In this document: in pieces, positions 61,130 through 64,000 of the stretch
How the letters are laid out: every line of letters begins with the position of its first letter
How positions within the stretch are numbered: position 1 is the first letter of the stretch
From: Desulfosporosinus sp. FKB
GTDB taxonomy: Bacteria; Bacillota; Desulfitobacteriia; Desulfitobacteriales; Desulfitobacteriaceae
Assembly (NCBI RefSeq): GCF_002196705.1
Contig: NZ_NADJ01000029.1
Span: 1-64,000, forward strand
DNA: 64,000 bases
Direction: 5' to 3'
The notes under the pieces: generated by a model
Seen by the model: only the letters and a program-made list of their open reading frames with translations
Told to the model about the DNA's origin: nothing
Databases searched by the model: none
Position numbers and translations under genes: made by a program

Positions 61130-62197
61130 ATGCGCTTGGTGAATACACATTTCGTCAAAGAAGGATCTGTCCTGGCACGTCCCGTGATTAACTCGTCCGG
61201 CAAGATTTTGTTACAGTCCGGGATTCGTGTGACGGCATTATATATTGAACGCTTAATTGCTATGGGTTACGATGTTCTGTTTATTGAAGACGACCGCCTT
61301 GACGATGTAGAATTATTTGCGACTATTTCTGAGAAAACCCGTGAAGTTGCTTATAAGACAATTCAAGATATCAGCAAATACATTGAGAGCAATTCTGAAA
61401 AGTCATTACCTGTTTCCGGAGTTCGTTTGACGATTAAAGAAATGATTAATGATCTTTTGTCGAGCAAAGATATTTTGGGCAATTTGACGGATATCCAAGG
61501 ATATGACAACTATACCTTCCACCATTCCATTAATACAACAATTATTGCCCTCGTTCTGGGAATTGGTTCCGGTTATAATGAACAACGCTTGCTTGAATTT
61601 GGTATGGGTGTCCTGATGCATGATATCGGAAAAATTATGATACCCGAATGTATCCTTAATAAGAAAACGCCCCTTACAGATGAAGAATTTATGGAAATTA
61701 AGAAACATACAATAAACGGCTTTGATATGTTACGTAAAAATAATGATTTTAGTTTGCTTTCTGCACATATTGCTTTTCAACATCAGGAAAAGTGGAATGG
61801 TTCCGGTTATCCTCGGGGATTGAAGGGTACTGAAATCCATGAATACGGCAGGATGGCCGCGGTTGCTGATGTTTATGAAGCATTAACCAGCCGCAGGGTC
61901 TATCGTAAGGCTGTAGAGCCTAACGCGGCGTATGAGTATATTATTGCTCAAGCAAATTCTCATTTTGACCCTAAAATGTTAGAGTTGTTCAAGAAACATA
62001 TTGCTGTTTACCCTTCCGGTTCGGGTATTTTGTTAAGTAATGGACAAAGGGGAAATGTTGTTAAACAAAACTTGTTATTTCCTAATCGTCCTTATGTAAG
62101 AGTTTTCTATCAAGGGGAAGAAGAACTCTCCGAACCTATTGATTATAATTTAGCCGATTGTCCGTCGATCATGATTATGGCAGTTGATAATCGTTAA
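61130..62197 (+). CDS. HD-GYP domain phosphodiesterase-like protein, 355 aa
   Basis: The N-terminus, MRLVNTHFVKEGSVLARPV then SSGKILLQSGIRVTALYIER, is the unit that precedes many HD-GYP domains. The HD-GYP core holds YTFHHSINTTIIALVLG, LMHDIGKIMIP (the HD), HQEKWNGSGYPRGLKG (the GYP) and VADVYEALTSRRVYRKA. HD-GYP proteins hydrolyse cyclic di-GMP or related dinucleotides. All key residues are present. TTG 61109 is also in frame, but the family-typical start and GGGTGAG favour ATG 61130. A strong terminator follows. Confidence 0.9.
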   Translation: MRLVNTHFVKEGSVLARPVINSSGKILLQSGIRVTALYIERLIAMGYDVLFIEDDRLDDVELFATISEKTREVAYKTIQDISKYIESNSEKSLPVSGVRLTIKEMINDLLSSKDILGNLTDIQGYDNYTFHHSINTTIIALVLGIGSGYNEQRLLEFGMGVLMHDIGKIMIPECILNKKTPLTDEEFMEIKKHTINGFDMLRKNNDFSLLSAHIAFQHQEKWNGSGYPRGLKGTEIHEYGRMAAVADVYEALTSRRVYRKAVEPNAAYEYIIAQANSHFDPKMLELFKKHIAVYPSGSGILLSNGQRGNVVKQNLLFPNRPYVRVFYQGEEELSEPIDYNLADCPSIMIMAVDNR

Positions 62198-62277
62198 GTT
62201 CCGCTTTGAGTTCTGAATTGAATCTAACTAAGATCACTATTACATTTATATTTAAGGGAATATGCTCAACGAATTAA

Positions 62278-62321
62278 GGGCTGCAACAAGTAGATTAGTA
62301 AACTTGTTGCAGCCCTTTTTT
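62278..62321 (+). terminator. Rho-independent terminator of the HD-GYP gene
   Basis: GGGCTGCAACAAG (62278-62290) pairs with CTTGTTGCAGCCC (about 62303-62315), then TTTTTT. Perfect 13-bp stem. Confidence 0.9.
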
Positions 62322-62380
62322 CCCTGCTTCCTTTATAAGATTGGGGGTTAAAGTGATTTCAGATATCAACAAATAACAAG

Positions 62381-64000
62381 TTAAGAAGTGAGAAGAGTTT
62401 TGAATTCTTCAATTCCATGAACCGGACTTTGACAGGTGAAGTTCTGACAGAGATAGGCGGTTGTTTGGCCCGTCTCTATCGGGTAATCCTTGAGCCAAGG
62501 AATAAAAGAGTCAAGGCTTCCTTCATGATAAAGAACCGATGCGAAGGGACGGAAGTCTGAGAAAAAGGTTTTACGCATCTCTGAAAGTTGGGGAGAGTTC
62601 AGGGATCCGGCAAGAATCAGTTCCTGGCTTGGCTGCAGAGCAAATTGCAGGGCTTGCAAAAATGACGTGTAGCCTGAGGGATGTTCTTCAAGCAGCGGAC
62701 GGAAGCAGAAGAAAAGCTGCTCTGCTTTTTTATTCCACCGTTCTTCACCGGTAAGGCGTGCGAATCGAATTAGATTTTGCGCTGTCAGTGAATTACCGGA
62801 CGGAAGAGCTCCGTCATAACTTTCCTTAGGGCGGATAAGAAGCTCTTCGGCATCTAAACCAGTCAAAAAATATCCCCCATCGTTGTTGTCAAAAAAGAGT
62901 CGTTCAAGCTGATCTTGAAGTTCAAGGGCAGTTTCAAGATAATGGGACTTTCCGCAGGCAGAATAGAGCTCCAAGAGTCCCTCGATTAAAAAGGCATAGT
63001 CATCTAAATAGCCTAAATAGGCTGAATCTCCTTTCCTGAATCGAGCTAAAAGCCGACCATCACTGCGTCGGAGGTTAGTAAGGATAAAGTTGACAGCTGT
63101 TTCTGCAGCCTTCAAAAATTCTGGGTTGCCTAATACTTGCGCGCCCTTGGCTAAGGCTGTGATCATCAGACCATTCCAGGCTGTTAGAATCTTATCATCT
63201 TTGTGAGGATGAACTCGTTGCTCACGGGCGTCAAACAAAGCACGGCGAGATGTTTCAAGAGATTCCAGCTCTTCAGGAATCAAATCAGGATTGTCAATTA
63301 AACTCTTTCCTAAAACTCCCTGAAGTAAATTGGGTATATTTTTTCCTTCGAAATTTCCTTTTGAAGTTATGTTATAGACCTCACAATATCTTGAACCCGC
63401 ATCTTGACCGAGCACGTTTTCTACTTCTTCAGGCGTCCAAACATGGAATTTTCCCTCAATTCCTTCGGCATCAGCATCTTCTGCTGAATAAAATCCTCCC
63501 TCAGGAGAGGTCATATCACGAAGCACATAGGTAAAAACGCTTCTGGCTATTTGCGCATCTTTGGGCTGATGACTAACTTGATAAGCTTCCAGGTAGGCTA
63601 AAGCAAGCAGTGCGTTGTCATAGAGCATTTTTTCGAAATGAGGAACCAGCCATTTCTCATCGGTGCTATACCGGGCAAAACCGAAACCAATATGATCATA
63701 AATTCCTCCCCAGGCCATTCCGTCTAAAGTTTTGCGTACCATAGCAAGGGCATTGCTCTGAGGTTGGTCTTGGGCATAACGTAAGAGGAAGGTCAGTGTG
63801 TGAGGGGAGGGGAATTTTGGAGCTTGACCAAAACCACCATAACGAGAATCAAAACTTCGGGATAACGTTTGATAAGCTTTTTCAATAACGTCTTTTCCCC
63901 AGGACTGGATTCCCTCAGTTGTAGAAGGCTGGAATACGGCCTTTGTTGGGACAGCTTGCTGAGATTGAACGGCTGATACAATCTGTTCGCTTGTCTCTCG
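62381..64000 (-). CDS. YyaL/DUF255-type thioredoxin-domain protein, C-terminal part (5' end beyond window)
   Basis: The frame stays open to base 64000, so the start lies outside the window; the first ATG at 63742 is internal. Reading inwards from the edge the protein contains SFDSRYGGFGQAPKFPSPHT, then WLVPHFEKMLYDNALLAL and GGFYSAEDADAEGIEGKF, diagnostic of the YyaL/spermatogenesis-associated-20 family (six-hairpin glycosidase fold after a thioredoxin-like domain). The thioredoxin part (about the first 150 residues) is missing here. No enzyme activity is established. About 540 of the usual 680 residues are present; the C-terminus is intact. Confidence 0.9.
   Translation of the reverse strand, partial: RETSEQIVSAVQSQQAVPTKAVFQPSTTEGIQSWGKDVIEKAYQTLSRSFDSRYGGFGQAPKFPSPHTLTFLLRYAQDQPQSNALAMVRKTLDGMAWGGIYDHIGFGFARYSTDEKWLVPHFEKMLYDNALLALAYLEAYQVSHQPKDAQIARSVFTYVLRDMTSPEGGFYSAEDADAEGIEGKFHVWTPEEVENVLGQDAGSRYCEVYNITSKGNFEGKNIPNLLQGVLGKSLIDNPDLIPEELESLETSRRALFDAREQRVHPHKDDKILTAWNGLMITALAKGAQVLGNPEFLKAAETAVNFILTNLRRSDGRLLARFRKGDSAYLGYLDDYAFLIEGLLELYSACGKSHYLETALELQDQLERLFFDNNDGGYFLTGLDAEELLIRPKESYDGALPSGNSLTAQNLIRFARLTGEERWNKKAEQLFFCFRPLLEEHPSGYTSFLQALQFALQPSQELILAGSLNSPQLSEMRKTFFSDFRPFASVLYHEGSLDSFIPWLKDYPIETGQTTAYLCQNFTCQSPVHGIEEFKTLLTS

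Noticed and set aside
63793-63981. Separate 62-codon minus-strand gene at the right edge
   Set aside because: The correct frame here is the open continuation of the YyaL-like gene (GGFGQAPKFP motif); the 62-codon frame is offset from it.
1-64000. CRISPR array
   Set aside because: No series of equally spaced identical repeats was seen; the repeats found are REPs, palindromes and short direct repeats.

Overview
This window looks like the chromosome of an anaerobic, spore-former-type Firmicute of the Peptococcaceae kind (Desulfosporosinus/Desulfitobacterium-like). The basis is the gene repertoire (selenium-dependent molybdenum hydroxylases, sigma-54 activators, NCS2 purine permeases), strong Shine-Dalgarno sites with many TTG starts, and low-to-middle GC. 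The genus is an inference, not a proven assignment.

Region 1 (1-11.6 kb) is visibly AT-richer and accessory in character, bounded on the right by a tyrosine integrase beside a tRNA-Leu(CAG) gene. It holds a DnaA-N-domain protein, two paralogous membrane proteins with TPR-like and BamE/SmpA-like regions, a serine recombinase, a membrane-anchored hypothetical, an HExxH metallopeptidase, a decayed small gene, and a DUF4297-like nuclease plus HerA ATPase pair that resembles known antiphage systems. The HerA gene carries an apparent one-base deletion that separates its HAS-barrel from the ATPase. The left end of the element is not in the window.

Region 2 (12-30.3 kb) starts with an EamA transporter, UbiX and a DUF1294 protein, then a sigma-54 activator. 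Two sigma-54 promoters with palindromic upstream sites follow. They drive a three-subunit molybdenum hydroxylase plus YgfK, and then an NCS2 permease, a PreA-like flavoprotein, SsnA, a threonine-synthase-like enzyme and a second fold-type II PLP enzyme. A short IS200/IS605-like remnant resembling an omega-RNA end lies between the last two.

Region 3 (30.5-37.2 kb) is a patchwork: an ECF sigma factor fused to a LolA/DUF4367-like region, a lipoprotein, a broken IS1595 transposase, an ArsR-DUF2087 regulator, a spermidine-synthase-like protein, and a REP-associated transposase flanked by its own REP repeats.

Region 4 (37.2-59.4 kb) is the second half of the purine cluster: ygeX, a second sigma-54 activator, ygeY-ygeW-carbamate kinase, hyuA, an XdhD-like Fe-S/Mo fusion, and yqeC-mocA-yqeB, the labile-selenium cofactor genes. 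A C74 (guanine-class) purine riboswitch follows, whose terminator overlaps the aptamer and so predicts ligand-ON control. It precedes a four-subunit hydroxylase with a split Mo subunit (as in nicotinate dehydrogenase NdhFSLM), a second NCS2 permease, an amidohydrolase and adenine deaminase. Together these genes describe import of purines, deamination to oxopurines, selenium-dependent hydroxylation, reductive ring opening, and recovery of carbamoyl phosphate/ATP, ammonia and carbon through diaminopropionate-type intermediates.

Region 5 (59.6-64 kb) has an SNF-family sodium symporter, an HD-GYP protein and the C-terminal part of a YyaL-like thioredoxin-domain protein that runs off the right edge.
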